Notes: generated by a model not told the origin, from the letters alone. A stretch of DNA of 36,729 bases from Mycolicibacterium sp. (GCF_016462545.1 NZ_JAEMTA010000054.1:1-36729); one strand, 5' to 3'. Counted from the first letter of the stretch, positions 14,453 through 23,273 are shown. Translations and numbers: made by a program.

Positions 14453-15796
14453 CTAGCAGAGCTCGGTCAGCGCGGCGCGCACGGCGTCGATCGCCGCGTC
14501 GATGTCCTGGCGGGTGGCCGTCAGGGCGGGCCGGAAGCGAACGCTGTCCGGACCGCTGGCCAACATGATCACGTGCCGGTCCCAGAGTCGCTGGATCAGC
14601 TCGTCGCGCTGGGCCGCCGTCGGCATGCTGAACGCACACATCAGGCCGCGGCCGCGCGGGTCTAGCACCACGCCCGGGAAATCGGCGGCGAGGTCCTCGA
14701 GCCTGCCGAGCAGATGGCGACCCTCCTCGGCGGCATGGGCCAGCAGTCCGTCGGCTTCGATGGTCTCGAGGATGCGTCGAGACCTGACCATGTCGGTCAG
14801 GTTGCCGCCCCACGTCGAGTTGATCCGCGAGCTGACGGCGAACACGTTGTCGACCACGTCGTCCACGCGTCGGCCCGCCATCACGCCGCACACCTGGGTC
14901 TTCTTGCCGAAGGCGACGACATCGGGGGTGACGCCCAATTGCTGGTAAGCCCAAGCGGTCCCGGTCATTCCGCAACCCGTCTGCACCTCGTCGAAGATCA
15001 GCAGCGCGTCGAACTCGTCGCACAGTGCGCGCATCGCGGCGAAGAACTCGGCCCGGATGTGTCGGTCGCCCCCCTCGCCCTGGATCGGCTCGGCGATGAA
15101 GCAGGCGATGTCGTGCGGGTTTGCCTCGAACGCGGCGCGCGCCTGCCGGAGCGACTCGGCCTCGAGCTCGGCTACGTTCGCACCGGGCCGGGTAAACGGC
15201 GCGTCGATGCGTGGCCAGTCGAACTTCGGGAACCGCGCGACCTTGTTGGGGTCGGTGTTGGTCAACGACAGCGTGTATCCGCTGCGGCCGTGGAAAGCGC
15301 CCTGCAGATGCAGCACCTTGGTGCCGAGCTCGGGGTCGATGCCGCGGCTCTCGTTGAAGCGGCTCTTCCAGTCGAAGGCGACCTTCAATGCGTTCTCGAC
15401 GGCCAGTGCGCCGCCGTCGACGAAGAACAGGTGCGGCAGGGCCGGGTCCCCGAGCACGCGGGCGAAGGTCTCGACGAAGCGGGCCATCGGCACGCTGTAG
15501 ACGTCGGAATTGGAGGGCTTGTTCACCGCGGCCGAGGCGAGCTCGGAACGGAAGGCGTCGTCGTCGGCGAGGGCGGGATGGTTCATGCCCAATGCGGACG
15601 ACGCGAAGAACGTGAACATGTCGAGATAGCGCTCGCCGGTGCGGGCATCGACGAGGAACGAACCGGCCGATCGATCGACGTCGAGGACGAAGTCGAGGCC
15701 GTCGGCGAGGATGCTGCGGCTGAGCACCTCGCGCACGTCGTCGGGTGCCACATGGGAGCCGGGCTTCAGGTCGCGCGAAGGCAGGACAGCGGTCAT
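14453..15796 (-). CDS. lat: L-lysine 6-aminotransferase (lysine epsilon-aminotransferase)
   Basis: The 447-residue PLP enzyme moves the epsilon-amino group of lysine to 2-oxoglutarate, giving alpha-aminoadipate semialdehyde (piperideine-6-carboxylate). It matches M. tuberculosis Lat (Rv3290c) in length and motifs: FFVDGGALAVENALKVAFDWK, QGAFHGRSGYTLS, IFDEVQTGCGMTGT, and the Schiff-base lysine in VAFGKKTQVCG near residue 300. It lies downstream of lrpA on the same strand, 52 bases apart. The gap and the end of lrpA carry three A/T-tract boxes spaced 30 bp, which are probable LrpA sites. Pcd, encoded at 17552-19108, uses the product. Confidence 0.96.
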   Translation of the reverse strand: MTAVLPSRDLKPGSHVAPDDVREVLSRSILADGLDFVLDVDRSAGSFLVDARTGERYLDMFTFFASSALGMNHPALADDDAFRSELASAAVNKPSNSDVYSVPMARFVETFARVLGDPALPHLFFVDGGALAVENALKVAFDWKSRFNESRGIDPELGTKVLHLQGAFHGRSGYTLSLTNTDPNKVARFPKFDWPRIDAPFTRPGANVAELEAESLRQARAAFEANPHDIACFIAEPIQGEGGDRHIRAEFFAAMRALCDEFDALLIFDEVQTGCGMTGTAWAYQQLGVTPDVVAFGKKTQVCGVMAGRRVDDVVDNVFAVSSRINSTWGGNLTDMVRSRRILETIEADGLLAHAAEEGRHLLGRLEDLAADFPGVVLDPRGRGLMCAFSMPTAAQRDELIQRLWDRHVIMLASGPDSVRFRPALTATRQDIDAAIDAVRAALTELC

Positions 15797-15811
15797 ACCG
15801 TGATCCTAACG

Positions 15812-15882
15812 GATTTTTTACGCTCCGCACGCCATCCAGCAGGATTTTCTACGGCACAAAGTCGCGACCCTCGTAAAAAGTC
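15812..15882. promoter_or_regulatory. Three phased A/T-tract boxes, probable LrpA sites before lat
   Basis: GGATTTTTTACG (15812-15823), GGATTTTCTACG (15842-15853) and, inverted, CGTAAAAAGTC (15872-15882) have centres 30 bp apart, about three helical turns. Such phasing suits an Lrp octamer that wraps DNA. The first box is in the lrpA-lat gap, the second covers the lrpA stop, and the third is inside lrpA. They stand out as T/A runs in high-GC DNA. Confidence 0.6.
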
Positions 15883-16310
15883 TGTAAGATGATCGTGCTT
15901 CGGGTGCGGACATTCGCCGCCGTTCGTATCTGTTGCAGCAAGTCTTCGAGCGCCCGCGCCGAACGGACACGCACCAGGAGGACGTAGCTCTCGTCCCCAG
16001 CCACCGAGTGGCACGACTCGATGGCTTCGATGTGTTCGAGGCGCGCGGGCGCATCATCTGGTTGAGAGGGGTCGATGGGGGTGATGGACACGAATGCCGA
16101 CAGCATGTTCCCGACGGCCTCGGGGTCAATCCGCGCTTGGTATCCCATGACGACCCCGCGGGTCTCCAGCCGTCGTACACGCGATTGGACGGCGGATACC
16201 GAAAGCCCCGCACTCGCGGCGAGGTGGGCCAGCGTGGCCCGGCCGTCCGCCACCAACTCGCGCACCAATGTCCGGTCGATGTCGTCGAGCTCCTCCTGGG
16301 CGTCGGCCAT
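15849..16310 (-). CDS. lrpA: Lrp/AsnC-family regulator LrpA
   Basis: The 153-residue protein has an N-terminal helix-turn-helix (DDIDRTLVRELVADGRATLAHLAASAGLSVSAVQSRVRRLETRGVV, about residues 8-53) and a C-terminal RAM ligand-binding domain (VGNMLSAFVSITPIDPSQPDDAPARLEHIEAIESCHSVAG to the end). It closely matches M. tuberculosis Rv3291c, a starvation-linked regulator beside lat. Amino acids, probably including lysine, would be the effectors. It is transcribed towards lat and away from the 2-oxoadipate dioxygenase gene; only 30 bases separate the divergent starts, so it may control both arms. Confidence 0.94.
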   Translation of the reverse strand: MADAQEELDDIDRTLVRELVADGRATLAHLAASAGLSVSAVQSRVRRLETRGVVMGYQARIDPEAVGNMLSAFVSITPIDPSQPDDAPARLEHIEAIESCHSVAGDESYVLLVRVRSARALEDLLQQIRTAANVRTRSTIILQTFYEGRDFVP

Positions 16311-16340
16311 GGCCGGAGACTATCCCAGGCGACGGACATC

Positions 16341-17555
16341 ATGAGCGTGTCGATCGGCGAGCTGAGGGCGCGATTCGCGGCCGACTTGTCCCACCTGTAC
16401 GCCACCGAAGTTCCCGCGTACACGACGCTCGTCGAGGTCAGCACCGAGGTCAACCGCGACCACGCCGGCGACGATCGACTCGGGTCCCTCGAACGGATCA
16501 CCGCCGAGCGCCATGGCGCGATCCGGGTCGGCAGCCCCCGCGAACTGGCCGCCGTCGCCGACCTCTTCGCCGCCTTCGGGATGTACCCGGTCGGCTTCTA
16601 TGACCTGCGTGAGGCGGCCTCGCCCGTCCCGGTGGTGTCGACCGCGTTCCGACCCGTCGACCAGGAAGAGCTGGCGCACAACCCCTTCCGCATCTTCACC
16701 TCTGTGCTCGCGACCGCCGACGCCAGGTTCTTCGAGCCCGAGCTACGCGCCCGCGTCCATCGGTTCCTCGCCGAGCGGGAGCTCTTCGACCCGTCGTTGA
16801 TCTCCGACGCCAGGATCATTGCGGCGGACGGTGGCTGTTCGACCGAGCGCGCCGACGACTTCGTGTCGCGCGCAGTGTCGGCGTTCGCGCTGTCCCGAGA
16901 GCCGATCGACGCCGCCTGGTATGCCGAGCTGTCGCAGGTGTCGGCGGTCGCCGCCGACATCGCGGGCGTGCGGTCCACTCACGTCAACCACCTGACGCCG
17001 CGCGTCGTGGACATCGACGAGCTGTATCGGCGGATGGTCGCCCAAGGCGTCGCCATGACCGGTCGCATTCAGGGCCCGCCTCGCTGGGCTGGACCCGACG
17101 TGCTGTTGCGTCAGACGTCATTTCGGGCGTTGGCCGAGCCGCGTCGGTTCCGAGGCTCCGATGGCGCGGTGACCGAGGGCAGTCTGCGGGTCCGGTTCGG
17201 TGAGGTGGAGGCCCGCGGCGTCGCACTCACCCGCAAGGGCCGCCAGCGCTATGACGATGCCATGCGCGAACCCGACCCGGCGGAGGCGTGGGGTCGCCAC
17301 TTCCCGGTCACGCACGCCGAGCTGGCCTCCGACGGACTGGCCTACTACCACGGCGGCGATCCGACGAAACCCGTTGTCTACGAGGATTTCCTGCCCATCT
17401 CAGCGGCCGGTATCTTCCGCTCGAACCTCGACCGCGGTACCACGCCCGTCACCGAACCCGACGAGTCGGGTTACAGCGCCGACTGGCTGGCCGGCGTCAT
17501 CGACCATCACCTTCACGACCCGTATGACCTCTACGAGAAAGCAGCAGCATCATGA
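16341..17555 (+). CDS. Rv3292-type 2-oxoadipate dioxygenase/decarboxylase (HglS-like, former DUF1338)
   Basis: The 404-residue protein belongs to the VOC-fold DUF1338/YdcJ group. FGMYPVGFYDLREAASPVPVVSTAFRPV and the metal-site region STHVNHLTPRVVDIDELYRRM are recognisable, as is GPPRWAGPDVLLRQTSFRAL. In Pseudomonas the HglS member converts 2-oxoadipate to D-2-hydroxyglutarate, using Fe(II) and O2, during lysine breakdown. Here it sits divergent from lrpA-lat and overlaps pcd by four bases (ATGA), which fits the same step after Lat and Pcd make alpha-aminoadipate. The activity is inferred from family and context. The M. tuberculosis homolog is usually listed as hypothetical. Confidence 0.82.
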   Translation: MSVSIGELRARFAADLSHLYATEVPAYTTLVEVSTEVNRDHAGDDRLGSLERITAERHGAIRVGSPRELAAVADLFAAFGMYPVGFYDLREAASPVPVVSTAFRPVDQEELAHNPFRIFTSVLATADARFFEPELRARVHRFLAERELFDPSLISDARIIAADGGCSTERADDFVSRAVSAFALSREPIDAAWYAELSQVSAVAADIAGVRSTHVNHLTPRVVDIDELYRRMVAQGVAMTGRIQGPPRWAGPDVLLRQTSFRALAEPRRFRGSDGAVTEGSLRVRFGEVEARGVALTRKGRQRYDDAMREPDPAEAWGRHFPVTHAELASDGLAYYHGGDPTKPVVYEDFLPISAAGIFRSNLDRGTTPVTEPDESGYSADWLAGVIDHHLHDPYDLYEKAAAS

Positions 17556-19108
17556 CGCAGTCCGTTCCCACCGCACACCTTCCTACCGCCGAGGACCTCC
17601 GCGACCGGGCCCGCGCGGCATTGAAGTCCGTCGGCTCTGCGATCGAGTTGGGCGAACCGGGTGGGCATGGCCTGCAGGCCAGCACCCCGCTCACGGGTGA
17701 CGTCCTGTTCACCGTCACCGAGACCACCACGCGCGAAGCCGACGAGGCCATCGCCGACGCCGCGCAGGCCTTCACGTCGTGGCGGGTCACCCCCGCACCG
17801 GTGCGCGGCGCGCTGGTGGCCCGCCTTGGCGAGCTGCTGGTCGAGCACAAGGCGGACCTCGGCGCGCTCGTCACCATCGAGGCCGGGAAGATCACCTCCG
17901 AGGCACTCGGCGAGGTCCAGGAGATGATCGACATCTGCCAGTTCGCAGTCGGCCTCTCGCGCCAGCTGTACGGGCGCACCATCGCCTCCGAGCGACCCGG
18001 GCACCGGTTGATGGAGACGTGGCATCCGCTCGGCGTGGTCGGAGTCATCACCGCCTTCAACTTCCCGGTCGCGGTGTGGGCCTGGAACACCGCGGTCGCC
18101 CTGGTCTGCGGTGACACGGTCGTGTGGAAGCCCTCGGAGCTGACGCCGCTGACGGCCATCGCCTGTCAGGCGTTGATCGAGCGGGCCGCCGCCGACGTCG
18201 GCGCGCCCGCTAGCGTGAGCCGACTCATCCAGGGCGGCAGGGAGATCGGCGAGCAGCTGGTCGACGATCCGCGGGTTGCGCTCGTCAGTGCCACCGGCTC
18301 GGTGCGGATGGGTCAGCAAGTCGGGCCGCGGGTAGCCCAACGGTTCGGCAAGTCGCTGCTGGAACTCGGTGGCAACAACGCCGCGATCGTCGCACCATCC
18401 GCAGACCTCGATCTCGCCGTCCGCGGCATCGTCTTCTCGGCCGCCGGTACCGCGGGGCAGCGGTGCACCACCATGCGACGCGTGATCGCCCACAGCTCGG
18501 TCGTCGACACCCTGGTCGAACGGATCGCATCCGCGTACCGCAGCCTTCCGATCGGCGATCCCTCCGCCGACGGAACGCTCGTCGGCCCGCTGATCCACGA
18601 ACGGTCCTACCGCGACATGGTGGGTGCGCTGGACAAGGCGCGTGCCGACGGCGGCGAGGTGATCGGTGGCGAACGCAGTGCCGTCGGGGGCGATGCCGGC
18701 GAGGGCGCCTTCTACGTCGAGCCCGCCGTGGTTCGCATGCCGTCGCAGACCGCGGTGGTGCACGACGAGACGTTCGCGCCCATCCTCTACGTCCTGAGCT
18801 ACGACACCCTCGACGAGGCGATCGAGCTGAACAACGCCGTCCCTCAGGGGCTTTCGTCCGCGATCTTCACCACCGACATGCGCGAAGCCGAGCGGTTCAT
18901 GGCGGCCGACGGTTCGGACTGCGGCATCGCCAACGTCAACATCGGTACCTCAGGCGCCGAGATCGGCGGCGCGTTCGGCGGTGAGAAGCAGACGGGCGGC
19001 GGTCGTGAATCCGGGTCTGACTCCTGGAAGGCCTACATGCGGCGCGCCACCAACACCGTCAACTACAGCTCCGAGCTCCCGCTCGCCCAGGGAGTGCACT
19101 TCGGCTAG
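17552..19108 (+). CDS. pcd: Piperideine-6-carboxylate (alpha-aminoadipate semialdehyde) dehydrogenase
   Basis: The 518-residue aldehyde dehydrogenase oxidises the product of Lat to alpha-aminoadipate. It shows the family motifs GVVGVITAFNFPVAVWAWN, VWKPSELTPL, LLELGGNNAAIV with the general-base Glu, and AGQRCTTMRR with the catalytic Cys. Length and neighbourhood match M. tuberculosis Pcd (Rv3293), an ALDH7-type enzyme. Its ATG overlaps the stop of the upstream dioxygenase gene, so both are translated together. A 63-bp palindrome follows directly after the stop. Confidence 0.95.
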   Translation: MTQSVPTAHLPTAEDLRDRARAALKSVGSAIELGEPGGHGLQASTPLTGDVLFTVTETTTREADEAIADAAQAFTSWRVTPAPVRGALVARLGELLVEHKADLGALVTIEAGKITSEALGEVQEMIDICQFAVGLSRQLYGRTIASERPGHRLMETWHPLGVVGVITAFNFPVAVWAWNTAVALVCGDTVVWKPSELTPLTAIACQALIERAAADVGAPASVSRLIQGGREIGEQLVDDPRVALVSATGSVRMGQQVGPRVAQRFGKSLLELGGNNAAIVAPSADLDLAVRGIVFSAAGTAGQRCTTMRRVIAHSSVVDTLVERIASAYRSLPIGDPSADGTLVGPLIHERSYRDMVGALDKARADGGEVIGGERSAVGGDAGEGAFYVEPAVVRMPSQTAVVHDETFAPILYVLSYDTLDEAIELNNAVPQGLSSAIFTTDMREAERFMAADGSDCGIANVNIGTSGAEIGGAFGGEKQTGGGRESGSDSWKAYMRRATNTVNYSSELPLAQGVHFG

Positions 19109-19109
19109 T

Positions 19110-19172
19110 GATTTCGGCGTGATCAGCGGCGCTCACCGCACGGCGCTCACCGCCGCCGATCACGCCGAAATC
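19110..19172. repeat. 63-bp intergenic inverted-repeat element (GATTTCGGCGTGATC type)
   Basis: The perfect 15-base arms GATTTCGGCGTGATC (19110-19124) and its complement (19158-19172) enclose 33 bases that include two direct copies of CGGCGCTCACCGC (19127-19139 and 19141-19153). It begins within two bases of the pcd stop and ends 22 bases before htpG. It could act as a terminator for pcd. Confidence 0.85.
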
Positions 19173-19194
19173 GCGAGGGAAGTATCATCGCGGC

Positions 19195-21111
19195 GTGAGC
19201 GAGCAGGTCGAACAGAGGGAATTCCAGGCAGAGGCCCGGCAGCTGTTGCAGCTGATGGTCCACTCCATCTACTCCAACAAGGACTCGTTTCTGCGGGAGT
19301 TGATCTCGAACGCGTCCGACGCGCTGGACAAGCTTCGCCTCGAGGCGTTCCGCGACAAGGACCTCGACGTCGACACGTCGGATCTGCACATCGACGTCGA
19401 CGTGGACAAGACGGCGCGCACGCTGACCATCCGCGACAACGGCATCGGCATGACACGCGAGGAGGTGGTCGACCTCATTGGCACCCTCGCCAAGTCCGGC
19501 ACCGCCGAGCTTCGAAAGAAGCTAGGAGACGCCAATAAGGCGAGCGACGCCGAAGAGCTGATCGGGCAATTCGGCATCGGGTTCTACTCGACGTTCATGG
19601 TGGCCGACGCGGTCGAGCTGCTGACGCGGAAGGCGGGCGAGAGTTCGGCCACGCGTTGGGAATCCAACGGTGACGGCACCTACACCATCGCCAGCGTGGA
19701 CGATGCGCCACAGGGCACCTCGGTGACGTTGCACCTGAAGCCCGAGGATGCCGACGACGAGCTGCACGACTACACCGCGGCGTGGAAGATCAGGGAGCTG
19801 GTCAAGAAGTACTCCGACTTCATCTCCTGGCCGATCCGGATGGAGGTCGAGACGACCGTCCCGCCTGCCGAGGAGGGCGGCGAACCGACGGTGACCGTGG
19901 AGACTGAGACGATCAACTCGCGGACGGCGCTGTGGGCCAGGCCCAAGACCGAAGTCTCCGACGAGGAATATGCGCAGTTCTACAAGCACATCGCCCACGC
20001 CTGGGACGAGCCCCTCGACGTCATCGCGATGAAGGCCGAAGGCACCTTCGAGTACCAGGCCTTGCTGTTCATCCCGTCGATGGCCCCATTCGACCTGTTC
20101 AATCGCGACGGGCACACCGGAGTCCAGCTCTACGTCAAGCGCGTGTTCATCATGGGTGACTGCGACGAGCTGGTGCCGGAATACCTGCGCTTCGTCAAGG
20201 GCGTCGTCGACGCACAGGACATGTCGCTCAACGTGTCTCGGGAGATCCTGCAGCAGAACCGCCAGATCAAGGTGATCCGTCGCAGCCTCACCAAGAAGGT
20301 GCTCTCGGCGATCAGGGAGCTGCAAGCCAACCGTCCGGACGACTACGCGACCTTCTGGACGCAGTTCGGCCGGGTCTTCAAGGAGGGCTTGATCTCCGAT
20401 GCCGACAATCGCGACGCAGTGCTGCGGGCGTCGTCGTTCGCGTCGACGTTCTCCGAGCAGGCACCCACGACGCTCGCCGACTACGTCGGCAGGATGAAGG
20501 ACGACCAGACCCAGATCTTCTACGCCACCGGCGAGTCCCGGCAACTACTCGAGCGCTCACCGCATCTGGAGGCGTTCAAGGCCAAGGGCTACGAAGTGCT
20601 GCTGTTGACCGATCCCGTCGACGAGGTGTGGGTGGAGTCGGTTCCGGAGTTCGACGGCAAGGGATTGCAGTCGGTGGCCAAGGGCGAGGTGGATCTCGGG
20701 GCCTCCGATGATGAAGTGGACAAGGCGGAGCACGGGGACTTCGCCCCACTGCTGACCTGGCTGCAGGAGACGCTGGACGAGCACGTGAAGGAGGTGCGGC
20801 TGTCGACGCGGCTGACCTCGTCGCCGGCGTGCCTCATCACCGACACGTTCGGCATCACCCCCCAGTTGGCGCGGATGTATCGCGCCTCGGGGCAGGAAGT
20901 GCCCGTCGGGAAGCGGATTCTCGAGCTCAACCCCGACCATGCGCTGGTTACCGGGTTGCGGCAGGCGTTGGCCGAGTCCGCGGAGAAGGACGGCCTCGCC
21001 GAGACGGCCGAATTGCTCTATGGAACAGCACTTCTCGCCGAGGGCGGTGTGCTGGACGATCCTGCACGGTTTGCGGCGCTGCTGGCCGATCGGTTGGCGC
21101 GAACGGTCTAG
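19195..21111 (+). CDS. htpG: Chaperone HtpG (bacterial Hsp90)
   Basis: The 638-residue protein is an ATP-dependent homodimeric chaperone. The GHKL ATPase domain shows HSIYSNKDSFLRELISNASDALDKLR with the Mg-binding Asn, IRDNGIGMT, and GQFGIGFYSTFMVAD. The middle domain has FDLFNRDGHTGVQLYVKRVFIMGDCDELVPEYLRFVKGVVDAQDMSLNVSREILQ, and the C-terminal dimerisation region is complete. GTG 19195 gives the family N-terminus (EQREFQAEARQLLQLM). It is monocistronic: a palindrome lies upstream, and the convergent CoA-transferase stop lies nine bases beyond its end. Confidence 0.97.
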   Translation: MSEQVEQREFQAEARQLLQLMVHSIYSNKDSFLRELISNASDALDKLRLEAFRDKDLDVDTSDLHIDVDVDKTARTLTIRDNGIGMTREEVVDLIGTLAKSGTAELRKKLGDANKASDAEELIGQFGIGFYSTFMVADAVELLTRKAGESSATRWESNGDGTYTIASVDDAPQGTSVTLHLKPEDADDELHDYTAAWKIRELVKKYSDFISWPIRMEVETTVPPAEEGGEPTVTVETETINSRTALWARPKTEVSDEEYAQFYKHIAHAWDEPLDVIAMKAEGTFEYQALLFIPSMAPFDLFNRDGHTGVQLYVKRVFIMGDCDELVPEYLRFVKGVVDAQDMSLNVSREILQQNRQIKVIRRSLTKKVLSAIRELQANRPDDYATFWTQFGRVFKEGLISDADNRDAVLRASSFASTFSEQAPTTLADYVGRMKDDQTQIFYATGESRQLLERSPHLEAFKAKGYEVLLLTDPVDEVWVESVPEFDGKGLQSVAKGEVDLGASDDEVDKAEHGDFAPLLTWLQETLDEHVKEVRLSTRLTSSPACLITDTFGITPQLARMYRASGQEVPVGKRILELNPDHALVTGLRQALAESAEKDGLAETAELLYGTALLAEGGVLDDPARFAALLADRLARTV

Positions 21112-21120
21112 CGCCTGGAA

Positions 21121-22281
21121 CTAGGGGCGTGCCCGCGGCAGGCCACCGTCAAGTTCCGCCAACACCTCGGCGGTGTCGGCGCCCAACTCGGGCGCGGGCC
21201 CGGCCACCCTCCCCGGGGTGCGCGAGAACCAGGTCGGCACACCGGGAAACCGGACCGGGCCGTGTGTGGTGTCCACCGTCTCGAAGAGTCCGACGGCGTT
21301 GAGGTGCGGATCATCGAACAGTTCGGCGGGTGTCTGGATGGGTGCCGCGGGAATCTCCAACTCGCGGAACAATTCCAGCCACTCCGCCGTAGTGCGCTCC
21401 AATAGCGTCTCCGCGATCAACCCGTACATCACGTCGATCTGCTTGGCTCGCTGTTCCAGCGTCGCGTACGACGCGTCGTTCCAGGCCGGCTTCACCGCGT
21501 CGACGAACGCGTTCCAGTGCTTGTCGTTGTAGATCAGGACCGCGACGTGGCCGTCCTTGGTGGGATACGGCTTGCGGTTGGGCGCCACCGTCCGCGGATA
21601 GATGGCGGGGCCGAGCGGCGGTGAGAACATCGCCCCGTTGGCATGCTCGACGAGCATGAAGGACGCCATCGTCTCGAACATGCTGACCTCCACCTCCTGC
21701 CCCTCGCCGGTGCGTTCGCGGTGGAACAACGCCATCATGGTGGCGTAGAGCGCGGTCAGCCCGGCGACCTTGTCCGCGACGATCGTCCCGACGTAGGTCG
21801 TTTCCCCGGTGAGCAGCTTCTGTACCGCTGCGAGCCCGGACTGGGCCTGAATGACGTCGTCGTAGGCGGGACGGTCGGCCTCGGGTCCGCGGCGGCTGTA
21901 GCCGTAGCAGTTGGTGTAGACGATGCTCGGGTTGATCGCCGCCACCTCGTCGTACCCGAAGCCCAGCTTGGCGATCGCCCTCGCCCGCATCGAATGGATG
22001 AAGACGTCGGCCTCGGCGATGAGCCCGCGCAACGCGGCAGCGCCCTCGTCTGTGGTGAGATCGAGCACCACGGAACGCTTTCCGCGGTTGACGTTGACGA
22101 ATACGCCACTCATGCCGGGCGCCGGGCCCACGGATATGTAGCGGGCGTTGTCGCCCTCCGGTGGTTCGACCTTGACGACGTCGGCGCCCATGTCGGCCAT
22201 GATCTGGGTGCAGTAGGGTCCCATCACCACCGCGGTGAGATCGATGACGCGGACCCCGGTCAGCGGTCCGCTAGCCACCAT
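21121..22281 (-). CDS. CaiB/BaiF-family (class III) CoA-transferase
   Basis: The 386-residue protein should move CoA between acids. It has the class III features GPLTGVRVIDLTAVVMGPYCTQIMADMGADVVKVEPPEGDNAR, VNRGKRSVVLDLTTDEG, RPAYDDVIQAQSG (including the catalytic Asp region) and GEGQEVEVSMFETMASF. The frame extends far upstream, but ATG 22281 matches the normal family start and is preceded by AGGCGG. It overlaps the upstream SDR by 11 bases and is the last gene of the minus-strand catabolic arm. It could activate a carboxylate pathway intermediate. Confidence 0.9.
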   Translation of the reverse strand: MVASGPLTGVRVIDLTAVVMGPYCTQIMADMGADVVKVEPPEGDNARYISVGPAPGMSGVFVNVNRGKRSVVLDLTTDEGAAALRGLIAEADVFIHSMRARAIAKLGFGYDEVAAINPSIVYTNCYGYSRRGPEADRPAYDDVIQAQSGLAAVQKLLTGETTYVGTIVADKVAGLTALYATMMALFHRERTGEGQEVEVSMFETMASFMLVEHANGAMFSPPLGPAIYPRTVAPNRKPYPTKDGHVAVLIYNDKHWNAFVDAVKPAWNDASYATLEQRAKQIDVMYGLIAETLLERTTAEWLELFRELEIPAAPIQTPAELFDDPHLNAVGLFETVDTTHGPVRFPGVPTWFSRTPGRVAGPAPELGADTAEVLAELDGGLPRARP

Positions 22282-23194
22282 CCACCGCCTGACTCGCCAT
22301 GGCGAAACTGTAACCGATGTGGTCGTCGTGACCCGAGGGCACGACGGGGAAGATGACCGGCTCCGAGGCATCACGGATGGCGTCGCTCTGCTCGGCAACC
22401 TGCTCCACAGTCCACGATGAGCGTTGCACACCAACGGTTTCGCCGACGAACGCCCTCGCGACGCGTCCCGCGATCGCGACGAAGAGCTCACCGGTGACCG
22501 GGCACGAGTCGTGCGACAGCCAGCCGACTGTCGGTGCGACGAGCCCGGGATCCATCGGCGGGTAGGCCGACGTGTCGAGCCCCTCGGCCATCCTGGTCAC
22601 CGCGCCGGGCACGATCGCGTTGCACGCCACGCCGTGCTCGGCGCCCTCGAGGGCCGCCACGTTCATCAGACCGATGACGCCGGCCTTGCCTGCGGCGTAA
22701 TTGGCCACGCCGCGATTGCCATAGAGGGCGCCGATCGACGACGTCAGCACGATGCGTCCGTAGCCGGCGTCGCACATCACCGGGAACGCGGGCCGCACGA
22801 CGTGGAACGCACCACGCAGGTGCACGTCCAAGACGGCGTCGAAATCCTCGAGGGACATCTCCCGCAACGCGGCTCGGCGGACGTTGCCCGCGTTGTGGAT
22901 CAGCACGTCGAGGCGGCCGAAGTGCTCGAGCGCCGTAGCGATGATCGCCTCGCCGCCCTCTGCGGTGGCAACGGAGTCCGCGTTTGGGACCGCCTCTCCC
23001 CCGGCGTCATTGATCTCCTCGACGACGTCGTGGGCGGGACCGTCGTCGACACCGGTTCCACTGATGTTGCCACCGACGTCGTTCACCACGACCTTGGCGC
23101 CGCGCGAGGCCAGCAGCAGCGCATACGCCCGACCGAGCCCACGACCGGCGCCGGTCACCACGGCGACGCGGCCGTCGAACCTCAGCTCAGACAT
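22271..23194 (-). CDS. Short-chain dehydrogenase, MFE-2/17beta-HSD4 type
   Basis: The 307-residue NAD(P)-dependent SDR has TGAGRGLG (residues 14-21), VVVNDVGG, HNAGN (altered from NNAG), the catalytic TSSIG serine and YAAGK. The long C-terminal tail with TVEQVAEQSDAIRDASEPVIFP resembles the dehydrogenase part of multifunctional enzyme type 2, which oxidises 3-hydroxyacyl-CoAs. In this cluster it may oxidise a hydroxyacyl-CoA or an alicyclic alcohol. ATG 23194 was chosen over an earlier start because the upstream bases form a palindromic element. Confidence 0.88.
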   Translation of the reverse strand: MSELRFDGRVAVVTGAGRGLGRAYALLLASRGAKVVVNDVGGNISGTGVDDGPAHDVVEEINDAGGEAVPNADSVATAEGGEAIIATALEHFGRLDVLIHNAGNVRRAALREMSLEDFDAVLDVHLRGAFHVVRPAFPVMCDAGYGRIVLTSSIGALYGNRGVANYAAGKAGVIGLMNVAALEGAEHGVACNAIVPGAVTRMAEGLDTSAYPPMDPGLVAPTVGWLSHDSCPVTGELFVAIAGRVARAFVGETVGVQRSSWTVEQVAEQSDAIRDASEPVIFPVVPSGHDDHIGYSFAMASQAVDGG

Positions 23195-23262
23195 GCGCCG
23201 AGTGCACGCTTGTTGTACACGGATCGCGAGATTGGTCGCAAACAAGCGTGCAGTCGGTGCGC
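23195..23262. repeat. 68-bp intergenic inverted-repeat element (TGCACGCTTGTT type)
   Basis: The perfect inner arms TGCACGCTTGTT (23203-23214) and AACAAGCGTGCA (23241-23252) are extended outward by an imperfect GCGCCGA/TCGGTGCGC pairing. The element separates the SDR start from the monooxygenase stop within the same transcription direction. Confidence 0.75.
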
Positions 23263-23273
23263 TAAGAACGCGG

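Noticed and set aside
22282..22491. N-terminal extension of the CoA-transferase
   Set aside because: It overlaps the SDR coding region; the CaiB family start is at ATG 22281.
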